This document shows positions 1 through 9,094 of a stretch of 64,000 bases of DNA, one piece after another. This DNA comes from Sphingobium sp. JS3065. Lineage in GTDB: Bacteria > Pseudomonadota > Alphaproteobacteria > Sphingomonadales > Sphingomonadaceae. Every line of letters begins with the position of its first letter. Positions within the stretch are counted from its first letter, which is position 1. The position numbers and the translations under genes were made by a program. The notes beneath the pieces were generated by a model. The model was not told where the DNA came from, did not search any database, and saw nothing but the letters and a program-made list of their open reading frames with translations. The stretch spans positions 248,001 through 312,000 of the forward strand of contig NZ_CP102665.1 in NCBI RefSeq assembly GCF_026427355.1, given 5' to 3'.

Positions 1-3000
1 GGTCCCGCCGATCCCGCCAAAGCCGCCCAGCCCGTCCGCCAGCACCGTGATGCCGCCCAGCACATAATCGCCATCGACCGCATCGAACGCTGCGATACCG
101 CCTGCACCGTCGCCGCCCCGACCGCCAAGGCCGCCGCTCAGTCCCGCATTGCTGCCCGCGCTGCCATCTGCGCCTTGTCCGCCCAGACCGACAGCCGTCA
201 CGCTGTAGCCGGGCGTCTGCTGCAAGCCACCGCCAAGCGTCATGCGCGCGCCGTTGATCCGCAAAGTCGCTGACCCGGCGCTGGCATTGCCGCCCGCTCC
301 GCCATCGCCGCCGACCGGCCCCGCCGTGCCGATGGTCCCGTCGCCACCCGTCGCATTGCCGCTGACCCGCAAGGCGGCGCCCGTTATCGCGCTGGCGCCT
401 GCGCTCAGGTCGAACAGCGCTGTGCCGCCGGTCGCATGGCCGCCGTCCGCACCGGCAAGCCCCGCGCCGCTGCTCAGGCCGCTCTGGCCCCCCGCACCGC
501 CCAGCGCTTCGGCCAGCACGCCGATATCGCCCGCATCCAGCACGGTCGACGATCCCGACAGGCCGAACGTCGCGATCCCGCCCAAGGCATCGCCGCCCCG
601 CCCGCCGTTATTGTCATAGCCCGCGCCGCCCAGACCGCCCAGGCCCAGAGCCGTCACGCGCAGCGCGCCGCTGACCGTCGTCGCGCCGAACGCCAGGTTG
701 AGCGTCGCCGCGCCGCCCGTTCCCATGCCGCCCGCGCCGCCTGTCCCGCCGCTGCCGCCCATGCTGCCGACGCCATCGGCGCTGACGGTCAGGCTCGCGA
801 AAACAGGGTCGACATCGACCAGCATGGAGGCGCTACCGCCGAAACCCCGGCCCCCCGCGCCGCCGCTGCCCACGCCATAGAAGAAGGTCGGATTGCCATT
901 GTTGTCGAAGCTGCTGAAGCCGTTATCGCCTGCCTGGCCGCCCGTTCCGTCGGCCTTGACCGTGACCGCGCCGATCACATGGCCCTCGTTCAGATAGGAA
1001 AAGCGCGCCGTGCCGCCCGTTCCGTCTCCCGCATCGCCGCCCGCGCCGTCGCTGCCGTTATTGCCGCCCGCCCCGCCAATGCCCTCCGCCGAAACCAGCA
1101 GCGAAGGCGCGCTCAACCGGCCCCCTGCCAGCGTCACATCCACCATGCCGCCCGTGCCGCCGCCGCCTGAACCGGCGCGATAAATGCCAGCGCCGTCGAC
1201 GCTCGTCTCCGCCCCGATGCCGCCCTTGCCCAGCGCCCGGACGATAGCCGCGCCATCGATGGTGATCTGCCCGTTGCCCCCGGCGGTCATCAGCAATGCC
1301 GCATTGCCGCCCGTGCCGGTCCCACCATCGGCGCCGTCCGCCTGAAAGACCGGATAGCCCGCGCCACCCGCGCCGCTCGCATCGACGGTGAGGGTGGTCA
1401 ATTGCAGCGTCCCGCCACGCGATTCCAGCAACGCGCCGCCGCCCAGCCCCGCGCCCGCAAGCGCCGCCGCCGACTGAGGATCGCTCGCTCCATCCGCTTC
1501 GCCGCCGGTTCCCTGCGCGCCCAGCGTCAGCGTGCCGATGGTCGCCGTCCCGCCTGAAATCAGGAAACCGGCGGACCCGCCAAGCCCGCTGCCCGCCTGA
1601 AACGGCGTCGTCCCGCCACCTTCGCAGGTCAGGCAGTTTTCGGCGGCGGCTCCGCCAAAGCCGGTCGCCCGCGCATCCGCCAGATCGGCGGTCAGCGTGC
1701 CGCCCGATATGGCGATATGGGCCGTGCCTCCCGTCCCGTTTCCGGCATCCCCGCCATTGAAGAACATGCCGTCGATCGAAGGAGCCGATCCCCCCTCCGC
1801 CGACAGGAAAAGATTGCCGAATTGAAGGTCGGCGCTCCCCGCCGCGCCAAGGCGGCTTTCTACCGTCACGCTGCCGCCCAAGCCGTCGCCGCCGCGTCCC
1901 GCCACCCCGTCCGACGCAGCGCCGCCGCCCATGCCGTCGGCATGCAGCGAAAGGTCGGCCACCGCCGAAAAATCAGCGTCGCTGGCATAGAGCAGGACCG
2001 AACCGCCCGTGCCGTTCGAACCGTCCATGCCCGCAGCGCCACGGCCATCGGCGGAGACGCGGCAAAGATAGTTGACGCAATCGGTCAGTGAAAAGCTGCC
2101 CCGCTGCCCGCCCGATGCGCTGGCGAACAGCGTCACGCCGCCACCCGTTCCGCTGCCCGCCACGCCGGGCGCGTCGCCCGCCGAACCGCTGGCGCTGGCG
2201 TACAGCCCGGCCGCGCTGAAGCTGCCGCCCGCCGCGCCGATGCTGATGATGCCGCCAATCACATCCGCCGTTCGGGGCGAGGGGAAGGTCGATCCCGCAA
2301 AAGCCGGAAAGCTGGAGGCATCCGCGCTGGCGAACAGATCCTGCGCGATGGAGAAGCTGCCGCCGTCATGCGCGGAGACATTGATCCGTCCGCCCCGCAA
2401 GACGCCGCCCGAAGCCCCGCCGCCAAAGCCCCGCGCATCGGCATAGAGCGAAACGGAATTCAATATGTCGAGCTGGCCCGTCCCGCCGATGTCGATATCG
2501 ATGCCGGTCGCGCCGGGGATCGCCGCGCCATAGATGCCGCCATCGGTCGTATAGCCGGGGGCGGCGCTGACGTCCGCGAAGAAGCTCGCCCATTGATGCG
2601 TGCCGCTGGATATGGTCACGCCGATATTGCCGCCGGTCGCGCTGCCTGCGGTGCCGGTGCTCGCCACGCCGGCGGTCGCCTGCGCGCTGGCGCTGACCGT
2701 TCCCAGATCAAGCCCGCCCGTGATCGCGCCGCCGGATGTTCCGGTCAGCGCGATGCTGCCGCCCAGCGCATCGCCGCCATCGACCGGAGGCACCGAAACC
2801 TGAAAGGCGCTGCCCGCCGAAGCGTCGAGCGACGTGCTGCCGAAGCGCAGCGTCCCCCCTTCCGTGCCGGACGGTCCGGCGGCGGTCAGCGCCGACAGGG
2901 TGATCGCGCCGCCCGTCGCATTGCCGGAACGGTCGCTGCCATAACCGGCATAGCCCACGGCATTGGCGATCAGGCTCGCCGCCTCGATTGCACCGCCTGT

Positions 3001-4401
3001 CGCGATCAGGTTGATCGTCCCGCCACTGGCGTCCGCGCCGATCAGCGGCGGCGCGCTGACGCCAGCCTCGCCATTGCCGATGGCGTTCAGAGTCAGATTG
3101 CCGGTGACGCCGATCTGCCCGTTGGTCGCCGCCGCGCCGCTGCCGCCAAAGGCGAGCAGGTCGATGCGACCGCCCACCGCGCCGATCCCGGCGGTCAGGC
3201 TCATATCCCTGTCGGCCGTGATCGCGCCCGACTGGTCGGCCCGCAGGGTGATGCTCCGCTCGGCAGAGAGCGCGACATTGCCCAGGAAATGGGTGGCGGC
3301 CGCAGGCTGGATCAGGATGTCGCCGGTCGCCGCGCCGGTCAGGTCGTTCTGCCAGTCGCCCGATCCCACGCTGAAGCCAGCGTCCGCGCCTGCCGTGACG
3401 TTGCGCGCCGGGACCAGGCTCCCGCCTGCAATATCATAGCCCGCCGAGAGTATGATCGCGCTCCCGTCGGGGGTCGCTGTCCCCGCCGGCGTATATCCTA
3501 CATTGCCCGATAGCAGCATGGTCAGCGCGTTGTTCTTCGGCACCGCGACCATATAGACGCGCTGCGCGTCTACGCTTCCGGCCGATGCCGGTCCGCTCGT
3601 CGTGCCGCTATGCACCACGCCATTGGCGTCGGTGGTCCCGGCGGTGATCGCTATGTCAAACAGGCCGCCGTTGATCGTGATATCGGCCGATTCCGCGCCG
3701 ACATAGGCCGTCGATCCGTCGACGGTCACGGTCCCCGCCTGCACCACGCGCGGCGCCACCAGCGCGACATAGCTGCCCGCCACCTGCGCATCGATCTGCG
3801 CGCCCGCCTGCACCTCGACCGCCGCGCCGCTGCCCGCTACGCCCCGGAAGCGGATTTCGCCATTGGGTCCGTAGAGGCTGCCGCCATTGGGTCCGCTCAG
3901 GTCGATGTCGTTGGTGGTCAGCACCAGCGACCCCACGTTGAATGTGCTGGTCGGCCCGGCGATGATTCCACCGGGCGCATAGAACCATATCTTGCCGCCC
4001 GTGCTGCCGAACAGGTCGGACTGCACAGTGCCGTTGAGCGCGACGATGCGCGACACCGGCAGGCCGTTGCCGTCGACCGGCAGGATGCGGTTCAGCACCG
4101 TATAATCGGTCAGCGGCGCGCTGGTATTGACGGTGAACTGCGCGGTGCGCCCCGTGGGCAGGAAGTCGATGGTTCCCGTCCCGCCGGTGTCGCTCGGTGT
4201 CCAGTTGATGACGGTTTCCGGGCCGTCGACCGCGATGGTGTCGGTCATCCCCCGCGTGATCGATGCCGATCCCAACACCACCGAAGGATTGCCCTGAAAG
4301 GCGGTCTGCGCGGCGGCGGGCATGCTCCAGCCGAGAGCGATCACGCTGACGCAGCCGCCCAGCAGGCTTAGCGTCGAACGGGTGCGGGACTTGTCCATCA
4401 T
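1..4401 (-). CDS. TpsA-like filamentous haemagglutinin/exoprotein, 3' end beyond the window
   Basis: At least 1,466 residues in one open frame running off the left edge. The start begins with a Lys/Arg stretch and a hydrophobic segment ending MPAAAQT, a clear signal peptide. Next comes a region typical of the two-partner-secretion (haemagglutination activity) domain, roughly residues 30-250, with a GGKIWFYAPGGI-type beta-helix stretch and NDIDLSGPNGG. From about residue 300 onward the protein is a long Gly/Ala/Ser/Asp-rich beta-strand repeat containing many GGTGGTA-, GGAGG- and ADGxGG-like units, consistent with a secreted beta-helical fibre. Its ATG overlaps the tpsB stop (TAATG), so the pair is translationally coupled, and TpsB should export it. 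A second in-frame ATG follows directly. The C-terminus, and with it any anchor or processing site, is not visible. Adhesive or matrix roles are inferred from the family only. Confidence 0.85.
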   Translation of the reverse strand, partial: MMDKSRTRSTLSLLGGCVSVIALGWSMPAAAQTAFQGNPSVVLGSASITRGMTDTIAVDGPETVINWTPSDTGGTGTIDFLPTGRTAQFTVNTSAPLTDYTVLNRILPVDGNGLPVSRIVALNGTVQSDLFGSTGGKIWFYAPGGIIAGPTSTFNVGSLVLTTNDIDLSGPNGGSLYGPNGEIRFRGVAGSGAAVEVQAGAQIDAQVAGSYVALVAPRVVQAGTVTVDGSTAYVGAESADITINGGLFDIAITAGTTDANGVVHSGTTSGPASAGSVDAQRVYMVAVPKNNALTMLLSGNVGYTPAGTATPDGSAIILSAGYDIAGGSLVPARNVTAGADAGFSVGSGDWQNDLTGAATGDILIQPAAATHFLGNVALSAERSITLRADQSGAITADRDMSLTAGIGAVGGRIDLLAFGGSGAAATNGQIGVTGNLTLNAIGNGEAGVSAPPLIGADASGGTINLIATGGAIEAASLIANAVGYAGYGSDRSGNATGGAITLSALTAAGPSGTEGGTLRFGSTSLDASAGSAFQVSVPPVDGGDALGGSIALTGTSGGAITGGLDLGTVSASAQATAGVASTGTAGSATGGNIGVTISSGTHQWASFFADVSAAPGYTTDGGIYGAAIPGATGIDIDIGGTGQLDILNSVSLYADARGFGGGASGGVLRGGRINVSAHDGGSFSIAQDLFASADASSFPAFAGSTFPSPRTADVIGGIISIGAAGGSFSAAGLYASASGSAGDAPGVAGSGTGGGVTLFASASGGQRGSFSLTDCVNYLCRVSADGRGAAGMDGSNGTGGSVLLYASDADFSAVADLSLHADGMGGGAASDGVAGRGGDGLGGSVTVESRLGAAGSADLQFGNLFLSAEGGSAPSIDGMFFNGGDAGNGTGGTAHIAISGGTLTADLADARATGFGGAAAENCLTCEGGGTTPFQAGSGLGGSAGFLISGGTATIGTLTLGAQGTGGEADGASDPQSAAALAGAGLGGGALLESRGGTLQLTTLTVDASGAGGAGYPVFQADGADGGTGTGGNAALLMTAGGNGQITIDGAAIVRALGKGGIGAETSVDGAGIYRAGSGGGGTGGMVDVTLAGGRLSAPSLLVSAEGIGGAGGNNGSDGAGGDAGDGTGGTARFSYLNEGHVIGAVTVKADGTGGQAGDNGFSSFDNNGNPTFFYGVGSGGAGGRGFGGSASMLVDVDPVFASLTVSADGVGSMGGSGGTGGAGGMGTGGAATLNLAFGATTVSGALRVTALGLGGLGGAGYDNNGGRGGDALGGIATFGLSGSSTVLDAGDIGVLAEALGGAGGQSGLSSGAGLAGADGGHATGGTALFDLSAGASAITGAALRVSGNATGGDGTIGTAGPVGGDGGAGGNASAGSATLRINGARMTLGGGLQQTPGYSVTAVGLGGQGADGSAGSNAGLSGGLGGRGGDGAGGIAAFDAVDGDYVLGGITVLADGLGGFGGIGGT

Positions 4402-6185
4402 TATCGCCTCCACGGCGCAAGCTGCGTGGTGATAGAGAAGAGCAGCCGCGTGCCGCCCCGTTCGGTCTGGAAACCGGCCTTGCGCAGCGGCGTCGCCAGC
4501 GTCAGGTCGATCCGGGCATGATTGTCCCAGGTCGCGCGCAGGCCGCCGCCTGCCGAATAGAGCTTCTGCGGATCGAGTCCGGCGAAATTGGCGCCCTCAT
4601 GCCACATCCACGCCGCGTCGAAGAAGACGAAGGGCTGAAAAGCGAAGGCCCCCGGCCCACGCGGCATGATCCTGCCGTAACGCAGTTCCGCCGCTACGCC
4701 GACGCCGCTGTCGCCGGTCAGCACGCCGGGATCGTAACCGCGCCCGACCGTATAATTGCCCGCGCTCATCTGCTCGTAGGAGAGCAGCACGTCCGGGCTA
4801 TATTGAGCCCTGGGCGCCAGCGCGAAGGTGAAATTCGGCACCGGTCGATATTCCGCCTGCGCGTTCGCCCGGATGACGAAGGCCGAAGGATCGCCGCCAA
4901 GCTGGCTGATCGGCGTGGAAGGCTGGCTCGCGCCCAGCCCGTCAATGCCTTGACGCACTTCCACCGCCCCGCCCAGGCGCCATTTGGGTTCTATCCCCGA
5001 ATAGCCGGTCGTGCTGACGATGCTGTCCGGATCGACCAGTTCGCCCTCCAGCCGCAGGAACAGCACGCGCAGCCGGTCGCGCGACAGCCTATCCTTTACC
5101 GGACCCGAACCGAAACGCAGATCCTGGTTGACCACATCCAGCCCGCCCGTCGCCAGCAGCGTATGCACCTGCCGTCGCGCCAGCGGATAGGCGAGCGCCG
5201 CCGTCGCGATCATGGTTTCGGAGGACAGGGGCACGCCGTCGATCCCCGGCTTGCTCCACGCATAGGTGAGGTCGCCCGACAGCCGCAGCCCGTCGCTGCC
5301 CACCGCCATGCTGTGCCCGACTTGCAGCACCGTCTGTTCGCTCGGCTGCGCGGTTTTGAAGATGCTGAACACCGTGCTGTCGCCCAGCCCGGTCATGTCG
5401 TTGAACCGCACCCGCGCCAGCCCGCCGACGCGCCCGACCGCATTGCTGCCGAAATTCTGGACATTGACGTCCAGCTCGACCCGCTGGCGCACCACCTGCA
5501 CCTCGCCCACCACGTCGCCGGGGGCCGTCCCCGCCGGACGCAGCGCCAGCCGGACATCATAGCCGGGCAGATCGCGGGCCAGCAGCAGATGCCGCTCCGC
5601 CTGGCGCACATTGAAGACCGGCTGGCCTTTCAGCGCCTCCATATGAGCGGCGATCAGCCTCTCGCTATTGCCCGCATCGCCGCGCAGCTCGATCGCGACC
5701 AGCCGCGCCATGAAGATGTCGAAGCGGACCGTCCCCCCCTTTTCGATCCGCTGGGGCGGCACCTGCACGGCGGCCAGATAGCCCATCTGGCGTAATGCCG
5801 TCGCCGCCCGGTCGCGCACTTCGCACAGGCTGGCGATGGACACGTCATGCCCCGCAAACTCGCGCCAGCTGTCCTCCAGCGCGGCAGGATCGACGATGCG
5901 CAGCCCGTCGAACCGCACATCCGCGAAATTGACCGTGACATCGGCATAGCGCGGATCGGCCAGCGGGCAGGGCGCACGCTCGACCCCGCCGACCACCGTC
6001 AGGCGGCTGTTTTGCCGGGCCGCGTCGCCCGCCACCTGGCCAGGCGACAATTCCTCGCGTGTCGGCGCGCGCGGCGCGACCTGCGCCATGGCGGCCACCG
6101 GCATCAGCATCGCCAGCACCAAAGCCGACGATCGCCTGAAACCCGAAGCCCGCACCTGCCCCTTCATCCCCATAGATGTCCCCAC
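4401..6185 (-). CDS. ShlB/FhaC/HecB-family outer-membrane transporter (TpsB)
   Basis: 594 residues, the usual size for a two-partner secretion pore. A signal peptide (SALVLAMLMPVAAMAQ) is followed by POTRA-like periplasmic repeats (about residues 65-225, containing LRQMGYLAAVQVPPQRIEKG and LPGYDVRLALRPAGTAPGDV) and a C-terminal 16-strand-type beta-barrel. The barrel includes the family-typical NYTVGRGYDPGVLTGDSG segment around residue 480, and the protein ends with a Trp-containing QLAPWRR. It should recognise the TPS domain of the exoprotein encoded immediately downstream and pass it across the outer membrane. Start choice is uncertain by a few residues, because Met5 and Met7 (MGMKGQV) would also leave an intact signal peptide. 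It is the fourth gene of the CHAT-cyclase-unknown-TpsB-TpsA cluster. Confidence 0.9.
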   Translation of the reverse strand: MGTSMGMKGQVRASGFRRSSALVLAMLMPVAAMAQVAPRAPTREELSPGQVAGDAARQNSRLTVVGGVERAPCPLADPRYADVTVNFADVRFDGLRIVDPAALEDSWREFAGHDVSIASLCEVRDRAATALRQMGYLAAVQVPPQRIEKGGTVRFDIFMARLVAIELRGDAGNSERLIAAHMEALKGQPVFNVRQAERHLLLARDLPGYDVRLALRPAGTAPGDVVGEVQVVRQRVELDVNVQNFGSNAVGRVGGLARVRFNDMTGLGDSTVFSIFKTAQPSEQTVLQVGHSMAVGSDGLRLSGDLTYAWSKPGIDGVPLSSETMIATAALAYPLARRQVHTLLATGGLDVVNQDLRFGSGPVKDRLSRDRLRVLFLRLEGELVDPDSIVSTTGYSGIEPKWRLGGAVEVRQGIDGLGASQPSTPISQLGGDPSAFVIRANAQAEYRPVPNFTFALAPRAQYSPDVLLSYEQMSAGNYTVGRGYDPGVLTGDSGVGVAAELRYGRIMPRGPGAFAFQPFVFFDAAWMWHEGANFAGLDPQKLYSAGGGLRATWDNHARIDLTLATPLRKAGFQTERGGTRLLFSITTQLAPWRR

Positions 6186-6310
6186 ATCGTCAGGCGGCCT
6201 TCCCTTGCGGCCGCCACTCCCTGTCTTCTTTCAGGCGCGGGCCTTTTATGGCCCGTCATTCCCTTTCCCCGCGACCGTCGCCGGGTAACAGCGCATCGGC
6301 GCCGCTACAA

Positions 6311-7060
6311 TCAATTCCGCGCCGGCCCGTCCTTCAGCGCCGCCGTCTCCACCAGCAGATCGAGCTGTGCCGCGCATTGATGGGCCAACAGGCTGGATGC
6401 CACGCCGTCCAGTCCCGGCGACACCGCGCCGACCAGCGTGAAGCGGACATCGGCGGCACGCGCGCCATCGCTCAGGCGATAGGCCGCGCCCTCCCGCACC
6501 GGCGCGGCGGCGGGCCAGGCGGCCACCGATTCGCCTGCCCCGAAATTCGCCGTCGCCTGCACCCCCTCGCCACTGATCCGTACCGTCGCGGGCTTGGCCG
6601 TATCGGCGCGCCACAGGCGAACCGCCGCCGGATCGGCGATGCAGAGCGTTCCGGATTGCGCGATATCCACCATCCAGAGATTGGGCCGGCGCGGCGGGGC
6701 GGCAGGCGCATCGCCCAGTCCGCCGCGAACCGCGCCGGTCCGGGCGCGCCGCACCCGCTTGGTATCCAGCAGGGCGGACAGCGTGACGCTATTGGCGGGC
6801 GCGGCGCTGGCCGAGGCCGTGACGCCGAAGCTGCCCGGCCCGCGCAAGGTCCGCGTGCCCTTCGCATCCAGCAGCGTCACCACATCGCCAGCCTTCAGGA
6901 CCAGCGATCCGCCATCGGCCAGCTTGCTCCCCGGCTTGTAGGCGGCGGCGGATGGACCCGTTGCGCGGACCACCATGGTTTCGGCCCAGGCATGGGCTCC
7001 AAGGCCAATCACCAAGGCTCCGGCCAGCGCGCACTGCGCGGCAAGCTTACCCCAAGCCAT
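6311..7060 (-). CDS. Exported protein of unknown function in the CHAT/TPS cluster
   Basis: 249 residues. The chosen ATG has a strong Shine-Dalgarno (GGAAGGAGG about 8 bases upstream); an upstream in-frame start would lack one. An N-terminal signal peptide (CALAGALVIGLGAHAWAE) predicts periplasmic location. Residues about 35-75 (KPGSKLADGGSLVLKAGDVV, then LLDAKGTRTLRGPGSFG) look like the small beta-rich FecR/SH3-type fold found in other secretion-associated exported proteins; this is a resemblance read by eye. The rest has no family I recognise. Two Cys residues in the second half could form a disulphide. The gene overlaps the end of the cyclase gene by 14 bases and lies 125 bases before tpsB, so it belongs to the same operon. 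A role as periplasmic accessory or sensor partner is inference. Confidence 0.75.
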   Translation of the reverse strand: MAWGKLAAQCALAGALVIGLGAHAWAETMVVRATGPSAAAYKPGSKLADGGSLVLKAGDVVTLLDAKGTRTLRGPGSFGVTASASAAPANSVTLSALLDTKRVRRARTGAVRGGLGDAPAAPPRRPNLWMVDIAQSGTLCIADPAAVRLWRADTAKPATVRISGEGVQATANFGAGESVAAWPAAAPVREGAAYRLSDGARAADVRFTLVGAVSPGLDGVASSLLAHQCAAQLDLLVETAALKDGPARN

Positions 7061-9089
7061 AAATCCCGCCTCCTTCCCCGATATGCTCGGAACGATATAG
7101 TAGATTGGCGATCGCCGCATCATCCGGATGATGGTTAGTCATCTCTTTGAGCCGTTCCCGCGCTTGATTTTGCGTTACGGCATCCTCGCTATCGAGGGCA
7201 ACCAATATCCCGGCCAGCGCCGCCCGCTCCTCGACCGGGAAATCGGGCGCGGGTTCGAACAGGTCGACGGGCGTGGACCGTCCCCTCAGGCGCACTCGCC
7301 CCATTGGTCGCCACCAGTCCAGACCGGACAGCAGCATCGCCTCCCGGCTCACCAGCACGTTGGTCTCCAGCGCCTTGTTCGCCGCCTCCAGCCGTGACGC
7401 GGTGTTCATGCTGTCGCCCAGCGCGGTATATTGGATGCGCCCCTCGCCGCCGAAATTGCCGACGATGGCATCGCCATGGTGCAACCCGACGCGGGTCCGC
7501 CCGATCGGGGGCACGCCGGGCGGCAGGTCGCGGCGGAACGCCTCCCCCGCCTGCCACATCGCATAGGCCGCCAGCGCGGCGTTGCGCCCGTCGTCGGGCC
7601 GCGCGATGGGCGCGCCCCAGAAGGCCACCACCGCATCGCCCACGAATTTGTCGATGGTCCCGCCATGGGCCAGCACCACATCGCTCAACATATCGAGATA
7701 GCGGTTCAGCAATTGCGCCACCATTTCCGGGGCGATGGCGTGGCTGAGCTTGGTGAAGCCCTCCAGATCGGTGAACAGGGTGAAGATCTCCCGCTTCTCG
7801 CCATGCAGCGCCAGTTTCTCCGGTTCGGCGAGAATCTGGGCCGCAATGTCGCGGGGCAGATATTTGCCCAGCGCCGCTTGCGCGAAACGCCGCTGCTGCG
7901 ACGTCACCGCCCGCGCCGCCACGCCGATGGCCGTGAAGGCCAGCACCCAGCCGAGCACCCAGCCGACGGCGGGCAGGCCCTTCGTATCCCAGCCCCGTGC
8001 CTGCAACCAGATCGGCCCCCCGGCAATCGCCCCGGCCTGCACCGCCAGAGCCGGGACCAGCGCGTACCAGCGCAACTCCGCCAGGCTGGTAAGCCCCGCC
8101 GCCCCGACGACCAGAAGGGCCGCCAGCCAGCGCCACCCCCGCGGCACCGCAGGCAGCCTTGCTCCGTCCAGCAACTGGGCGAGCATTGTCGCATGCACTT
8201 CCAGCCCGATCATGGTCGACCGCGCCTGCCGCCCCGACAGCGGCGTCTCGAACTGGTCGACATCCACGATGTCGCCGCCGATCAGCACATGCCGCCCGCG
8301 CACCATCGGCGCCAGGGCGGCGGCCATGACGGGATCGGCGAGCGTATCGATCTGCAGGCTGGGGATCACCGGTTCCTCCGACCCGTCCGCCTGACGGGGC
8401 GGCAGCCGGAAACGGATCGCCCCGCGATAATCGCCGAATGCGGGAGAGGGCTGCATCGCCAGCGTCAGCAGCGGCGGCTGGCCGGGCGTCGGCGCAGGCC
8501 AGCTTCGCGCGACATTGTCGGCATCGGTTTCCAGCCGGATACTTGCCGGGCGCACCCGGTCCGTCCGCGCTTCCCGGACGAAACGGTCCAGAAATTGCTG
8601 CTGTTCGAAGATGATCTGTTCCTGATTGTCGCCCAGATTGGCGTAGCCCAGCCAGACCGGCGTCCGCATGCCGTGCAGCGCGGACAGCAGTTCCGCATCC
8701 TCATCCTGCGGCTGGTCGAACAATATATCGACGCCGATAGACTTCGCGCCCATGGCGTCGATGTTGCGCAGCGCCCGCGCCAGCAAACCACGGTCCAGCG
8801 GCGACCGCTTGCGCGTGGCGATCAGCGTCTGGTCGTCATAGACCACCATCAGGATGCGCTGGTCCTGCCCGGCCCGCGGCGCGAAACTCGCGGCCCGCCA
8901 GTCATACAGGCCCCGTTCCGCGTCGGCGGTCGGGATCTCACGCGCCGCGCCGCGGCCCAACGGCCTGTTCCAGTCCCATCCGGCCAGAAACAGCGCCAGC
9001 AGCAGCAGCACGCCGGTCGCGGCCAGCCGCCAGCGCCCCGCATCCCGCATCAGTCGCGCGCCGCGGCGCAGCAGGCCCCGCGTCGGCAT
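7047..9089 (-). CDS. CHASE2-domain adenylate/guanylate cyclase
   Basis: 680 residues. One transmembrane helix (LAATGVLLLLALFLAGW) precedes an extracytoplasmic CHASE2 domain, with IGVDILFDQPQDED and RGRHVLIGGDIVDVDQFETP as typical stretches. Three closely spaced hydrophobic helices follow at about residues 325-410, then a cytoplasmic class III nucleotide cyclase domain. Visible catalytic features are FTDLEGFTKLSH (first metal Asp), DKFVGDAVVAFWGAP (second acidic site), and ALGDSMNTASRLE with the Asn and Arg needed for catalysis, so the enzyme is likely active. Whether it makes cAMP or cGMP cannot be told. The start lies 5 bases after the CHAT gene stop; open frame further upstream is only the shadow of that gene. 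Position between an exported peptidase and an exported small protein suggests that it senses envelope events linked to the exoprotein. Confidence 0.9.
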   Translation of the reverse strand: MPTRGLLRRGARLMRDAGRWRLAATGVLLLLALFLAGWDWNRPLGRGAAREIPTADAERGLYDWRAASFAPRAGQDQRILMVVYDDQTLIATRKRSPLDRGLLARALRNIDAMGAKSIGVDILFDQPQDEDAELLSALHGMRTPVWLGYANLGDNQEQIIFEQQQFLDRFVREARTDRVRPASIRLETDADNVARSWPAPTPGQPPLLTLAMQPSPAFGDYRGAIRFRLPPRQADGSEEPVIPSLQIDTLADPVMAAALAPMVRGRHVLIGGDIVDVDQFETPLSGRQARSTMIGLEVHATMLAQLLDGARLPAVPRGWRWLAALLVVGAAGLTSLAELRWYALVPALAVQAGAIAGGPIWLQARGWDTKGLPAVGWVLGWVLAFTAIGVAARAVTSQQRRFAQAALGKYLPRDIAAQILAEPEKLALHGEKREIFTLFTDLEGFTKLSHAIAPEMVAQLLNRYLDMLSDVVLAHGGTIDKFVGDAVVAFWGAPIARPDDGRNAALAAYAMWQAGEAFRRDLPPGVPPIGRTRVGLHHGDAIVGNFGGEGRIQYTALGDSMNTASRLEAANKALETNVLVSREAMLLSGLDWWRPMGRVRLRGRSTPVDLFEPAPDFPVEERAALAGILVALDSEDAVTQNQARERLKEMTNHHPDDAAIANLLYRSEHIGEGGGIYGLG

Positions 9090-9094
9090 GGCGA

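Noticed and set aside
1..2500. Repetitive DNA resembling a tandem-repeat or CRISPR-like array
   Set aside because: Units are imperfect, of variable spacing, and fully explained by Gly/Ala-rich coding repeats; there are no constant repeats with unique spacers.
1..3513. Several long plus-strand open frames of 120-380 codons opposite the exoprotein gene
   Set aside because: They are Arg/Ala/Pro-rich mirror frames of a GC-rich repetitive gene, without ribosome sites or family signals.
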